Positions 46,424-56,786 of a DNA stretch of 64,000 nt are shown here, one piece after another. The position numbers were made by a program, and so were the translations under genes. Where the stretch lies: assembly GCA_963709395.1 (NCBI GenBank), contig CAVPWP010000005.1:1-64000 (forward strand). Direction: 5' to 3'. Below the pieces are notes generated by a model, which was given only the letters and a program-made list of their open reading frames with translations, did no database searches and was not told the DNA's origin. Positions within the stretch are counted from its first letter, which is position 1. Each line of letters starts with the position of its first letter. Source of the stretch: CAVPWP01 sp963709395 (GTDB lineage Bacteria; Pseudomonadota; Alphaproteobacteria; Rhodobacterales; Rhodobacteraceae).

Positions 46424-47489
46424 ATGAACGACATCACCTCCCCCGAAAAGCCCAAGCGCCCGTTGACGCTGCGCGATGTCTCGATCGCCTCCGGGGTATC
46501 GGAGATGACGGTCAGCCGGGTTCTGCGCAATCGGGGTGACGTGTCGGACGCCACGCGCAAGCGCGTGCTCGAGGCCGCGAAGACGCTGGGCTATGTCCCG
46601 AACCAGATTGCCGGGGCGCTGGCGTCGAACCGCGTGAACCTGGTGGCGGTGATCATTCCCAGCCTCTCGAACATGGTGTTTCCCGAGGTGCTGACCGGGA
46701 TTTCCGAGGTGCTGGATGACACGCCGCTGCAGCCGGTGGTGGGGGTGACGAATTACGATCCCGCAGCGCGAGGAGAAGGTCCTGTTCGAAATGCTCTCGT
46801 GGCGGCCTTCTGGGATCATCATCGCGGGGCTCGAGCATTCGGAGGCCAGCCGCACGATGCTCGAGGCCGCGGGGATCCCGGTGGTGGAGATCATGGACAC
46901 CGATGGGCGGCCGATCGATTCCATGGTGGGGATCAGCCACCGACGGGCGGGTCGCGAAATGGCGAACGCGATCTGGAAGGCCGGCTATCGCAGTATCGGG
47001 TTCCTTGGCACCAAGATGCCGCTGGATCACCGCGCACGAAAGCGGTTCGAGGGCTTTACCGAAGCGCTGGCCAAGCATGGGCTCGAGATCCGAGATCAGG
47101 AATTCTATTCCGGCGGCTCATCCCTTCTGAAGGGCCGGGAGCTGACCGAGGCGATCCTGACGCGCACGCCTGAGCTGGATTTCCTCTATTACTCCAACGA
47201 CATGATCGGGGCAGGCGGGCTTCTTTACTGTCTTGACCACGGGATCGACGTACCCGGGCGCGTGGGGCTGGCAGGCTTCAACGGCGTCGATCTGCTGGAC
47301 GGGCTTCCGCGCCGTCTGGCGACCATGGATGCCGGGCGGCAAGAGATCGGGCGAGCGGCCGCGCGGATCATCTCCGACCGGATGACGGAAGATGCATCGC
47401 AGGACAGCGTGACGATCGAACTGGCGCCGAAGATCCAGCCCGGCGACACGCTTGGGCGCCGGCACGTCTGGCCGCTGCCACCTGAGTAG
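46424..47489 (+). CDS. LacI-family transcriptional regulator (frameshifted)
   Basis: A LacI/GntR(gluconate)-type repressor of about 354 residues. The N-terminal HTH is LTLRDVSIASGVSEMTVSRV with hinge GYVPNQIAGALASNR; the sugar-binding domain includes GIIIAGLEHS, DSMVGISHRRAGREMANAI, GYRSIGFLG and LDFLYYSNDMIGAGGLLYC. One extra base near 46762 separates TNYDP from QREEKVLFEML. Ligand unknown; gluconate-type regulators are the nearest look-alikes. The flanking genes (RTX protein, tRNA) give no metabolic hint. Confidence 0.85.
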
Positions 47490-47491
47490 CG

Positions 47492-49220
47492 TCAGAACCA
47501 GAAGGGTTCGTCGTCGCCTGACTCCCAGAGGCGCCCCACCTCCGACACCCAGTGATGGTACCACTCCGGGACTCCGATGCTGCCCGATCCGCCGATCAGC
47601 AGGTCGTTTCCAGCCCCACCCTCGATGAGGTCGTCGCCCTCGCCTCCGATGATCGTATCGTCACCGGAACCGCCGACCAGCGTGTCCGGACCGCTGGTTC
47701 CCGTGATCACCGGCGATGACGGGACCAGTGACTGGAACGAACGGGGGTCTGTCGATGTTGATCGTCAGGGCGGTGGCAAGATCCTCGGCCAGAAGGGGCA
47801 CGCCGGTCGCGGAGTTCAGGATCATGAGTTCGCCCCTGACCCGAAGCTCGGCGCCCGAAGGGGTCGTGACGACCTCGACATCGGCCGGGTCATAGAGCAT
47901 CGGGATCCGGGACAGGTCGATCCGGTCAAGCGCCGGATCGAAATCGGTGATCGTGTCCGTTTCGCCGTCGGCATCGAAGATGAAGACATCCGCCCCCGGC
48001 CCGCCGATCAGCGTATCCGTCCCGGAACCATCTACGATCAGGTCGTCGCCCGCCGCCCCGGAAAGGACGTCGCCCCCCGGCCCGCCGATCAGGATGTCAT
48101 CAAAGGGCGTGCCTGCAAGAAGACCGCCGGTAGGGGATGCGATCAGGGTGTCGCCCGTCCCTGCAAGGTCGATGGTCAACCGGGTGATGCCCCCTTCCGC
48201 CTCACCCGAAGCGACGACGACGAGGCGGCCGTCCTGACCAAAAGCGTGAAGCCCCGATACGTTCTGAAGCGAGGTGGCGACCGTGTCCTCGAAGGCGCCA
48301 AGATGGAACAGCCGCCCGCCCGGCAGAAGGACGAAGGCGCTGACGCCGTCGTCCGCCCCGCCGGCAAGCACATAGCTGCGCCCGCCGACCGAGGCCACGG
48401 TCAGCGCTCCGACCGCCTGGAACCGGCTGGCGAGCCCATCGATCACATGATCGGCGAACGTGAGTTGCCCGCTTGCGTCGAGGTGCAGGACGGTCAGGGA
48501 CGAACTCCCCGTGGCCCCGGCGATCACGAAGGTTTCGCCCGCTACAGTCGCGGTGACGATGTGGGACAAGGCGGCAATGCCAAGGCCGTCTGCCGCCCCC
48601 ATGCTGTCGGTCACGGCAAGCGGCGCCGGTCCAGAAAGCGTCCGCACGGTGATCGTGCCGCCATCCTCGGCCGTCAGCGCGTAGGGCGTTTCTCCGACGA
48701 CAGCGACGGCAAGCGCGGCGATCCTGTCCAGGGTTACCGGCGTCGCGGCGGCGAAGGTCGTCTGCCCATCCGCCGCCACGCCGTGCAGACGCAAGGCCCT
48801 TGCGAAGGCGTCGTAGGTCAGAAGATGATCGGACCCGCCGATTTCCACCGGCACAGCGGACGCGGCGGGTCCGGACCAGCCCGTCGGCAGGGGCTGCGCT
48901 GACACTGTCCCGTCCGTCGCGACCCGGATCAGGGGGGTTCCGCCGGGCATCTGGCCCGCGACGACAAGATGCGCGGCGCCGTCGATCGTCAGGGCGGAGA
49001 GGCCGGGCAACCACCCCGGCAGGAAGGCGGTTTGAAAACCCAGCTGGTCGGAAAGATCGAGCGCGCCGTCCGCGCCCACGCGGAAGATGGACAGGCCGTT
49101 GCGACCAAGGGCAGCGAGATAGACCGACTCTCCGATCTCGACCCGCTGGAAGGCCGTCAACCCACGGAGAAGCGGGTCGTCGATCGCCCCGAACACGCCC
49201 CCGAACTGCACAGCCGACAT
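47492..49220 (-). CDS. RTX-repeat secreted protein with propeller-like N-terminus (frameshifted)
   Basis: About 575 residues. The first 360 residues are a repetitive beta-rich region (recurring pattern 'V-G-G/E-..YVLAG/ALTAEDGG' such as VGGRSYVLAGGADDGVSAFV), probably a beta-propeller. Then come RTX calcium-binding nonapeptides (GGPGGDVLSGAAGDDLI, GGPGADVFIF) and a second block (GGSGDDTIIGGEGDDLIEGG), ending in DDEPFWF. One extra base near 47714 splits the two repeat blocks. No signal peptide is present, which fits type I secretion; no T1SS genes are in the window. Start at 49220; the stop is 3 bases from the LacI-type gene's stop. Confidence 0.82.
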
Positions 49221-49302
49221 CGCACCAACCACTCGTGCACTACGCGTGGCCGCAACCTATGGCGACAGGGTTAACGGGGTACTACCGGGAGGGGGCCGCG
49301 GG

Positions 49303-49986
49303 TCAGGGACGATCCCCTGCCTCGTCAGCCCTGCTGCGCGGATCAATCAGCATCGCGGCCACCCAGCCCACGACGAAACCGCCCAGATGGGTTTCCCAGG
49401 CAAGCTGCCCATCCATCGCCCACCAGAGCACGATGTTGAGCCCGACCAGCAGCAATACCGCACGGGCCACGGGCCAGAGGGCCTCCTGCACCGTGAAACG
49501 GTCGACATAGTCCCAGGCGACAAGCCCCCCGGCCAGTCCGAAGAGCGCCCCTGACGCGCCCACCATGGGGCGCAGCGTGTCGGCGAGGAGCCCGAAACCC
49601 GCAGCCCCGCCCAGCATCGAGGCGACATAGAGCAGCACAAAGCCCTTCTGCCCGACCCGGGCGACCACGGCGGCGCCCAGTGAGACCAGGGTGATCATGT
49701 TGACCAGGAGGTGCACCGCCCCCCCGTGGAGGAAGGCATAGGTGATGAACATCAGGTAGGGTTGGGCCGGAAAGTTCGGCTGCCAGTCCCGCAACAGCCC
49801 AGGCCAGAAACCGCCGAATTCATAGGCCGTCTGCCGAAGCCGCGACCCGCCGATCAGTCCGAAATCGGCCGCCTGAAGCGTGGCTTCGATCGCGACACAG
49901 ATGACGACGATAGCAAGAACGGCGGGTGGAATGCGCCAGGAGCGCCAATACTGTCCTTGGGTTGCGTGTTCGCCATCGGTCGCCAT
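49303..49986 (-). CDS. Rhomboid-family intramembrane serine protease
   Basis: A 227-residue membrane protein with about seven hydrophobic segments. The catalytic Ser lies in VGASGALFGLAGG (GxSG) and the catalytic His in ETHLGGFVVGWVAAML. The HLLVNM motif, as in other bacterial rhomboids, is present in GGAVHLLVNMITL. Substrate unknown. It lies between the RTX gene and the exopolysaccharide genes on the same strand; a role in processing surface proteins is possible but unproven. Confidence 0.88.
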   Translation of the reverse strand: MATDGEHATQGQYWRSWRIPPAVLAIVVICVAIEATLQAADFGLIGGSRLRQTAYEFGGFWPGLLRDWQPNFPAQPYLMFITYAFLHGGAVHLLVNMITLVSLGAAVVARVGQKGFVLLYVASMLGGAAGFGLLADTLRPMVGASGALFGLAGGLVAWDYVDRFTVQEALWPVARAVLLLVGLNIVLWWAMDGQLAWETHLGGFVVGWVAAMLIDPRSRADEAGDRP

Positions 49987-50054
49987 TGCGTCAGCTTGCC
50001 GCGTCGTAGCGCGAATTCAAGCGCGCATGCCGGAAACGCGGCGCGCCGGGTACA

Positions 50055-51428
50055 TCACGGGCGCGTCGAGAAGGGGCGTTCGAGGGTCAGGAAGAGCGTA
50101 TTCGAGGTGCGGTCGGCTTCGTCGGTCGACGTGAGATCGCGGTACCGATAGCCGCCCACGAGGGCCCAATCCTGCGTCAGGTCGCGGCTGTAGGAGATCT
50201 GGAAATTCGACTGTTCCGTGTTGGACCCGTCGGTCAGGTCTTCGGACTGAAAATAGCCGAAGGATGCCTGCCAGCTGCTGACCGAGTTGATCTGTCTTGA
50301 GTAGTCGACTTCGATCAGGCGGTTCAGGAATTCGTCGTTCGAGGTCGTGGACTGGTCAAGCTCCTGCTGAACCCGCGCCGAGAGCACCGCGTCACGGAAT
50401 TCGCGCGCGTATTCGATGCCGAGCAGGCCGTAGATATCGCTCGACCCGTAGTTGTTGATGCCGACCAGAAACGCGAGATTTCCATCGGGGAGGTCGAGAC
50501 TGCGCGAGAAACTGAGGGTGTTCTGAGCCCCTATATTCTCGAGGATGCTGGAGGCTTCGATCGAGAAGCTCCCGTTTGTCACTTCCTGATCGTAGGCGAG
50601 AATGAACGAGTATCCCTCGTCGGTCGAGGTGACCCCACCGTCGGTGGTATCGATCACATCGGACGTCACGTCGAGCGAGATGGCTTGGGTCTCGTTCAGC
50701 TCGTGGTCGATCCCGAAACCGATTCGCGTGGTCTTCCGTTCAAAGTCGCTTGTGCCCAGATCGTTGTCGTCGCTGTAGGAGGCGATCAGGCTTGCCGTGG
50801 TCGTCGGCGTCACACGGAACCGTGCGGCACCGGCAAACCGGAAGAATTCGTTGTCGACCAGGTCCGGGTCGATCGTATCGGTATAATTCCGGCGCAGGTA
50901 GAAGGCATCCAAGGAAAGACCGAAGGGCTCTCCGATCCCGGTGTCGAGGCCGAACGAAAGCGAGGTGCGCGTGGTCGTGCCGTCGTCGACGACAAGATCC
51001 TGGCTGTCCGGATCCACGACGAAGGACAGATTGCCCGTGTCGCTTTCGCGGATGCTTGCACCGAAGGCCAGCAGCGACGTCGCCGAATTCCGCTCGTAAG
51101 CGATTGCCAGGAACGGATCGTACAGCCCTTCACGCACGGGCTGGGTGTCGCTGGTCGCTAGGGTGTAGCGCCAAGCCGCGCCGAGGTCGATGCTCAGCGC
51201 ATCGGACGACGTGACACTGTCCAGGCCGAAGCCAAGGCTGGTCACCGATCGCAAGGTGGTTCCGGTGGCATCGGCTGTAAAGTCCGGGTTGTCACTGAAC
51301 TCAAGCGACTGACCAAAGATCCCGTTGAACGTCAGTCCACCGTCCTGGGCAAGCGCAGCCCCTCCGGCCGCCAGACCGGCGGCAGTGAGAAAACCCGTTA
51401 TCTTTATTGTTCTGCTCGTTGCCCCCAT
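50055..51428 (-). CDS. Outer-membrane beta-barrel protein of polysaccharide cluster
   Basis: A 457-residue exported protein with signal peptide (ITGFLTAAGLAAGGAALAQD) and alternating, aromatic-rich beta-strands typical of outer-membrane barrels (for example TLRSVTSLGFGLDSVTSSDA, DWALVGGYRYRDLTST, ending in LTLERPFSTRP). It resembles the barrel (TIGR03016-like) found beside exosortase-type EPS genes. It starts six bases after the export-protein gene, so they are one operon. Probably part of the polymer export route. Confidence 0.75.
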   Translation of the reverse strand: MGATSRTIKITGFLTAAGLAAGGAALAQDGGLTFNGIFGQSLEFSDNPDFTADATGTTLRSVTSLGFGLDSVTSSDALSIDLGAAWRYTLATSDTQPVREGLYDPFLAIAYERNSATSLLAFGASIRESDTGNLSFVVDPDSQDLVVDDGTTTRTSLSFGLDTGIGEPFGLSLDAFYLRRNYTDTIDPDLVDNEFFRFAGAARFRVTPTTTASLIASYSDDNDLGTSDFERKTTRIGFGIDHELNETQAISLDVTSDVIDTTDGGVTSTDEGYSFILAYDQEVTNGSFSIEASSILENIGAQNTLSFSRSLDLPDGNLAFLVGINNYGSSDIYGLLGIEYAREFRDAVLSARVQQELDQSTTSNDEFLNRLIEVDYSRQINSVSSWQASFGYFQSEDLTDGSNTEQSNFQISYSRDLTQDWALVGGYRYRDLTSTDEADRTSNTLFLTLERPFSTRP

Positions 51429-51433
51429 TCACC

Positions 51434-52030
51434 CTACTCGAATAGTCGTCGCTCCGGGACGAGGATGATGTCGCCGTCCGCCATCGGGAAATCGTTGAAT
51501 GCGGCCCCCTGAGACAGCGCTCGGAAGTTGAAGATCGATGCAGCACTTTGCCCCGTGGCGGGGTTGTAGCGCCGAAGCTGGACGCGCTTGGTCGCGGCGA
51601 AGCGGGTGAAGCCCCCGCTTTGCGCCAGCGCCTGAAGGAAGGTCGTGCCGCGCTCGATCTCAAAGGTGCCGGGCGTGTTCACTTCGCCCAGGATGAAGAT
51701 CTCGATCGTGGGCGTCGTGGCCGGGCCGGTGGCCGACGGGGCGACGGACTGGACCGAAACGAACACGTTCGGCGAGGTCGCGAAGTTCGGCTGAATGGCG
51801 CTGGTGATCGCCGCCGCGATCTGGTCGGTCGTGCGACCGGCGGCTGCAACCGTGCCCGCGAAGGGGAAGTTGATCGTGCCGCCCGGCGTCACCAGAACGG
51901 CGCGGTTGAGCTGCGGATCCTCGAGCACCTCGATCGCCAACGTGTCGCCCGCACGCACCGTATAGCCATCCTGCGCCGAAGCGAAGGTGGCAAGAAACAC
52001 TGCGATCATTGTCAATACGAAGGTCTTCAT
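51434..52030 (-). CDS. Polysaccharide export protein (Wza-like)
   Basis: A 198-residue exported protein: signal peptide MKTFVLTMIAVFLATFASAQ, then the poly_export domain DGYTVRAGDTLAIEVLEDPQ with PGGTINFPFAGTVAAAGRT, and a SLBB-like domain (IFILGEVNTPGTFEIERG). It is shorter than Wza (about 380) and lacks the C-terminal membrane helix, as in the XrtA/PEP-CTERM type EPS loci. It lacks the lipobox Cys. It lies between the TPR lipoprotein and the barrel. Confidence 0.87.
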   Translation of the reverse strand: MKTFVLTMIAVFLATFASAQDGYTVRAGDTLAIEVLEDPQLNRAVLVTPGGTINFPFAGTVAAAGRTTDQIAAAITSAIQPNFATSPNVFVSVQSVAPSATGPATTPTIEIFILGEVNTPGTFEIERGTTFLQALAQSGGFTRFAATKRVQLRRYNPATGQSAASIFNFRALSQGAAFNDFPMADGDIILVPERRLFE

Positions 52031-52187
52031 GGTCACCGTCCTTGGCACAAATCCATCACGTGCCCCCGGCGGCACTATGCATACCCCATGCCTTTGGGGA
52101 AAGAGATTGCCGGGAGAATGCCGACGTCTACCGCAACTCGGCGCGCGTTCGTTACGAAGAGGTCACACTTTCCGACCGATCTTGCGC

Positions 52188-54626
52188 TTATTCGCTGGTG
52201 CCGGCCTCGATCGCGGCGATCCGGCTCCGGGCATCCGCGAACTGGGGCCGCGTATCGGTCTCGCCGGCGATTTCCAAGGCGCGGCGGAACCTCTCCAGTG
52301 CCTCGTCGTTGCGCTCGAGCGCCTGGTAGGTCATCGCTAGGTGGTATTGCACCAGCGGGTCGCCGGACAATGCCTCGGCCGCCGGTTCGAGATGGGTCAG
52401 CGCATCCTGAAGCTCGCCCCGCCGGAACGCGATCCAGCCGTAGGTGTCCTGGAATGCCGGAACGTCGCTGCCGCGCAGACGACGCGCGACCGCGTAGGCC
52501 CGATCAAGGCTTTCGGGGTCGTCGCGGTAGGTCGAGATCAGGCTTGCCAGGTTGTTCGCCACGATGGGCGAGTTCGAGTTGGCCTCGTAGAGCATCTCGT
52601 AGACCTCGATCGCCTGCTCGAATTCACCGCCCTGCTCAAGAACGGACGCCCGTGCCCAGAGAAGGTTCGGCGCGTCCGGCAGGGCGGCGAGGCCCTCATC
52701 CAGCGCGGCAAGGGCTTCGTCACGCTTGCCCTGGGCGTTCAGCACCCGAATGAGTTCAAGCCACACACGCTCGGCTGTCGGGGAAGTCTCGAGAATCGCG
52801 CGGTACTCGCGTTCGGCGCCGGGCAGATCGCCGGTGGCGGCATAGATCGCACCTGCGGCGAAGCGAAGCGAGGGATTGTCGGGGGTTTCTGCCAGAGCGG
52901 TGTCGATGGCCCTGACCGCGGATTCCTGATCGCCCGCGGCAAGATGCGCCCGGGCGATGGCGATCTGTGCCCCGACCGCCTGATCATCGTTCTGCGCCAG
53001 CTGCTCGAGAAAGGCCACGGTTTCCTCGGTGCGATCCTGCGCGGCCAGAATGGCGACCTGAAGCCCATCCGCCGCGGATCGGCTTTCGTCAGTGTCGAGA
53101 CGCCGCAGCGTGCCCGCGACCTGTTCGGCGCGCGGCCAGTCCTCCATGCCGACGTAAAGCTGGCCCAGCGCCACCAGAAGCTGCTGGTTGTTGGGCGCCA
53201 GGCGAAGCGCGTTGATCAGCACATCCTCGGCCGTCCGCATGTTGTCCTCACCTGCAAGCAGGCGGGCATAGCGGATCGATTCCTCGGGCGCGTTGTTCGA
53301 GGCCTCGACGGCGAGGGACAGAAGCTCGCGGGCAAGCTCGCGGTTGCCGTTGCGCTGATGCGCCTCAGCCATGAGCGTCATCGCCTCGGCGTCCTGCGGT
53401 GCCCGGTCGAGCGCGGTCCGCAACGAGTTGATGGCGCGGTCGGCATTGTCGCCGTCGATGTCCCAGCGCGCAGACAGTTTCAGCGCCTCGACATGGTTCG
53501 GATCGGCGGTCAGGATCTCCTCGACAAGCCGCCGGGCGCCGACGCCGTTCCCGGTCGTGATCAGCATTTGCGCCAGGGCAACCTTGATGTTGTTCGTCTC
53601 TTCCGATGGCTCGGCCCCTTCAAGCGCAGCCTCCATCGCGACGATCGCATCGTCGGTCTGGCCCATCTCGAAGATCAGGCCGGCGCGCAGCGCCTGGACG
53701 ACGCGGTTGTCGGGCCGCTGCTGAAGTTCGGTTTCAAGCTCAGCCAGGGCAGCCTCGCGACCGCGGATCTGGGCGAGGAACTGCACGAGTTCGACGAAAC
53801 TGTCGATGCTTTCGGCCGTGGGATCGACCTGGCCGCGAAGGAAGTCCTCTGCTTCGTCGGTCTGCTGCTGGGACAGGTAGAACCGCAGAAGCGTCGGCTT
53901 GAGGTTCTCGTCGTCCGGGAACTTCTCGAGCATTTCGAGAAGCTGCGCCTCGATCGCGACCGCGTCGCCGAGTTCGGCAAGAAGCCCCAGGCGGATGTTG
54001 TAAAGCTGTCGGTTGTCGGGTTCGAGCGCGATCGCCTGGTCTACCATGGCGAAGGCCGCGTCGCTCTGGCCGCCCCGCAGATAGCCATCGACGAGAACCC
54101 GGTGGAGGATCACGCTGTCGGGCAAATCGACCATGAGAGCCTCGGCATCCGCGATCGCGGCGGCGCGGCCTTCGGCGCTCTCATCGAGGATCGCCTGACG
54201 GTAGGCCAGCGCGACGCCCACGGCACGGACATTCGGATCTGTCGGGTCGGCCTCGACGGCGGGGCCGTAGTGGCGTTCGGCCTCTTCCCAGTTCTGTCCG
54301 ATCACCGCGAGTTCGGCCAGGACACGGCGCGAGGCGGCATCGTCGGGCTGCTGTTCGACCAGCCAGAGATACTGGCGATAGGCCTCGCCCGAACGGCCCT
54401 GTCCAAGGACCGCCTCGGCATAGGCAAGCCGGGCCTCGCGGTGATTCGCGTTCAGCTGGAGGACGTTGCGGAACTCGACCAGTGCCCGCTCCACGTCTCC
54501 TGCTTCAAGGAGTTCGACGCCGCTCTGGAAGTGCTTCTCGGCCCGCTCTTCGGAGGTTTCGCATGCCGCCAGAAGGGCGATGAACGACATGGTGATGACA
54601 AGCTTCACGACGCGCGATCGAGCCAC
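52188..54626 (-). CDS. TPR-repeat lipoprotein, PrsT-like
   Basis: An 812-residue lipoprotein: signal with lipobox FIALLAAC (Cys at about 22), then at least 18 TPR-like units (for example LLEAGDVERALVEFRNVLQL, YVGMEDWPRAEQVAGTLRRL, AQGKRDEALAALDEGLAALP). Size and layout match PrsT of PEP-CTERM/exosortase EPS loci. A scaffold role in polymer assembly or export is inferred. It lies 142 bases after the sugar transferase gene and before the export protein. Confidence 0.82.
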   Translation of the reverse strand: MARSRVVKLVITMSFIALLAACETSEERAEKHFQSGVELLEAGDVERALVEFRNVLQLNANHREARLAYAEAVLGQGRSGEAYRQYLWLVEQQPDDAASRRVLAELAVIGQNWEEAERHYGPAVEADPTDPNVRAVGVALAYRQAILDESAEGRAAAIADAEALMVDLPDSVILHRVLVDGYLRGGQSDAAFAMVDQAIALEPDNRQLYNIRLGLLAELGDAVAIEAQLLEMLEKFPDDENLKPTLLRFYLSQQQTDEAEDFLRGQVDPTAESIDSFVELVQFLAQIRGREAALAELETELQQRPDNRVVQALRAGLIFEMGQTDDAIVAMEAALEGAEPSEETNNIKVALAQMLITTGNGVGARRLVEEILTADPNHVEALKLSARWDIDGDNADRAINSLRTALDRAPQDAEAMTLMAEAHQRNGNRELARELLSLAVEASNNAPEESIRYARLLAGEDNMRTAEDVLINALRLAPNNQQLLVALGQLYVGMEDWPRAEQVAGTLRRLDTDESRSAADGLQVAILAAQDRTEETVAFLEQLAQNDDQAVGAQIAIARAHLAAGDQESAVRAIDTALAETPDNPSLRFAAGAIYAATGDLPGAEREYRAILETSPTAERVWLELIRVLNAQGKRDEALAALDEGLAALPDAPNLLWARASVLEQGGEFEQAIEVYEMLYEANSNSPIVANNLASLISTYRDDPESLDRAYAVARRLRGSDVPAFQDTYGWIAFRRGELQDALTHLEPAAEALSGDPLVQYHLAMTYQALERNDEALERFRRALEIAGETDTRPQFADARSRIAAIEAGTSE

Positions 54627-54768
54627 GACTATTCCTCCAGAGTGTTCCGCCGGTCAGACTACCGGCAGATACTGCGCGCGACCAGCCTCAGGGCCGCGCG
54701 ACAACAAAAATTTGCTTGATCCATTTCGCAAGCCGGTCACTGCTGACTGTGCCGCCCTTGCGCGGGTC

Positions 54769-55464
54769 TCAGTAGCCGGTCCCGCGGAGAACAACGCCAA
54801 CCGTTGCGGCAATGACGCGCATATCGGTTCCGAACGAAAGCTCGCGATCATAGTCTTCATCGAACTGTGAACGATCCGAAAAATCGCATTCGTTGCGGTC
54901 CGAGATCTGCCAGAATCCCGTCACGCCCGGGCGCAGCCGGTAATAGGCACTGCCCGGATAAAGCGCGACCTGCGACTCGAGCATCGGGCGCGGCCCGACC
55001 AGCGACATTTGCCCCACCAGCACGTTGTAAAGCTGTGGCAGCTCGTCCATCGATGTCTTGCGAAGAAGCCGTCCAAACGGCGTGATCCGCGGATCGTTCT
55101 TGAGCTTCTGCGTGGTGTTCCATTCCGCGCGGGTCTCGGGACAGGTGCGTAGACGTTCTTGCAGAATTGCATCCGCGTTCGGAACCATCGTGCGAAGCTT
55201 GTACATACGGAACACGCGGCCGCCGCGCCCGACCCGCGCCTGACTGTAGAACGGCGATCCGCCCCAGGCAGCGATCAGAAACGCCAGAACGGCCAGCAAC
55301 GGAAGAACGACCACCGACGTCGCCACGACGAAGGCGATGTCGAAGAACCGCTTGAAGAAGGATCTGTAGAGGTTGGTCGGGCCAGTCAGTGACCCGGGCG
55401 CAGAACCCTCGTCAAACCGAACGACCTTGATGCTGTTTGAAACATCGGTAACAGGAACTGTCAT
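54769..55464 (-). CDS. Initiating sugar transferase (phosphoglycosyl transferase)
   Basis: A 231-residue monotopic phosphoglycosyl transferase that puts the first sugar phosphate on undecaprenyl phosphate. One N-terminal membrane segment (FFDIAFVVATSVVVLPLLAVLAFLI), then RVGRGGRVFRMYKLRTM, DELPQLYNVLVGQMSLVGPRP and RPGVTGFWQISDRN, all standard for the ExoY/WbaP catalytic domain. It heads the minus-strand arm of the polysaccharide cluster, divergent from the ATPase-wzz-kinase arm. Confidence 0.92.
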   Translation of the reverse strand: MTVPVTDVSNSIKVVRFDEGSAPGSLTGPTNLYRSFFKRFFDIAFVVATSVVVLPLLAVLAFLIAAWGGSPFYSQARVGRGGRVFRMYKLRTMVPNADAILQERLRTCPETRAEWNTTQKLKNDPRITPFGRLLRKTSMDELPQLYNVLVGQMSLVGPRPMLESQVALYPGSAYYRLRPGVTGFWQISDRNECDFSDRSQFDEDYDRELSFGTDMRVIAATVGVVLRGTGY

Positions 55465-55931
55465 TTACACCCTACCGGTCAAAACCGGCACCCTTTATGA
55501 CTGCAGGCAGCTTTGCACTCGCACACCCGCCAAAAATCAGAATCAGACATCTGGCGACTCCGCATAGCTAGCACCATGGCTACGATTTTTAAAGTTTTTT
55601 ATGTGAATAAGTCGTAAACGGCTTTCGTAACGTATTGATAACCATTGTGTTCTGATTAGGGCGCTTGTTTTCCCATCTCGTGCCGCACCGCAGCGCACGT
55701 TTCGGGGCGAAACAAACACGCGCGAAGCGGCCCGAGTGTGTCTGTTCGGTCAACCCCGGCCAACGAGCGTGCAGCATTTTTGCTAGAAGGCACGGTTTTC
55801 GTGTACGATTGCCATAGGATGGACACACAGACCGGGGATAGAGTCGCAATCGACGGCTCGAACACCCAGATTGCAGGCATAGCGGCGCAAGCACTCGTCG
55901 GGCGGACCTTTGCGCGTAGTGGGAAGATGTG
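55465..55931. promoter_or_regulatory. Divergent promoter region of the EPS cluster
   Basis: A 467-base intergenic stretch, notably AT-rich at 55570-55660 (runs of T and A), between the sugar transferase and the ATPase gene. It must carry both promoters of the cluster. I see no gene and no clear repeat or known regulator site in it. Confidence 0.5.
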
Positions 55932-56786
55932 ATGGCAGGCTACGGCCTTTATACCGAGTTCTTCGGGTTCACGGAGCGGCCGTTCACGCTGCTGCCAGAC
56001 CCAGATTTCCTTTTCTGGTCGCGCGCGCACCGTCGCGCGTTCTCTGTTCTGGAATACGGGGTCATGACCTGCGCACCTATCACGGTAGTGACTGGCGAGG
56101 TCGGTGCCGGAAAGACGACACTGGTCCAGAAACTCCTGCGGCTGCTCGACGAGGATGTGACCGTCGGACTGATCTCGAATGCGCAGGGCAATCGGGGCGA
56201 GTTGCTGCAATGGGTGCTGAATGCCCTTGGCATCGCAGCGAACCTGTCGGGATCCTATGTGGCGATGTTCCAGCAACTGCAGGATTTCGTCATCGGCGAA
56301 TACGCAGAAGGGCGCCGCGTCGTCCTGATCATCGACGAAGCGCAGAATCTTTCGGTCGAGGGGCTGGAGGAACTGCGCATGCTGACGAACATCAACTCCA
56401 ACAAGGACGAACTCCTGCAGCTCATCCTGGTCGGTCAGCCCGAGCTGCGTCACCTGATCATGCAGCCCAAGCTGCGACAGTTTGCGCAACGGGTCACCGC
56501 GACCTATCACATCCCGGCGATGGATCTTGCGACCGTCCAGGGGTATATCCAGCATCGCCTGCAACATGCGGGGGGATCCGGGACCGAGTTTTCGCCCGAC
56601 GCGATCGACGTCATCTATGAACGCACCGGCGGTGTTCCGCGACTTGTGAACAAGCTCTGTGACTTCTGCCTCGTCTACGCCGCGACCGAAGAAAAGAAGA
56701 TCATCGGGCGCGAGGTCGTGAACGAAGTGATCCGCGACGGTATCTTTGTAAGTTCGCCCGAGGTTATGGGAGACGCAGCCGAATGA
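55932..56786 (+). CDS. ExeA/XrtA-associated-type ATPase
   Basis: A 284-residue AAA ATPase. Start GLYTEFFGFTERPFTLLPDP is typical of ExeA-like proteins; Walker A is VVTGEVGAGKTTLVQKLL and Walker B is RVVLIIDEAQNL, followed by LLQLILVGQPELRHLI. It fits the TIGR03015-type ATPase found in EPS/exosortase loci. The ATG at 55932 is used (a GTG is one codon earlier). The stop overlaps the wzz start (ATGA). Confidence 0.85.
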   Translation: MAGYGLYTEFFGFTERPFTLLPDPDFLFWSRAHRRAFSVLEYGVMTCAPITVVTGEVGAGKTTLVQKLLRLLDEDVTVGLISNAQGNRGELLQWVLNALGIAANLSGSYVAMFQQLQDFVIGEYAEGRRVVLIIDEAQNLSVEGLEELRMLTNINSNKDELLQLILVGQPELRHLIMQPKLRQFAQRVTATYHIPAMDLATVQGYIQHRLQHAGGSGTEFSPDAIDVIYERTGGVPRLVNKLCDFCLVYAATEEKKIIGREVVNEVIRDGIFVSSPEVMGDAAE

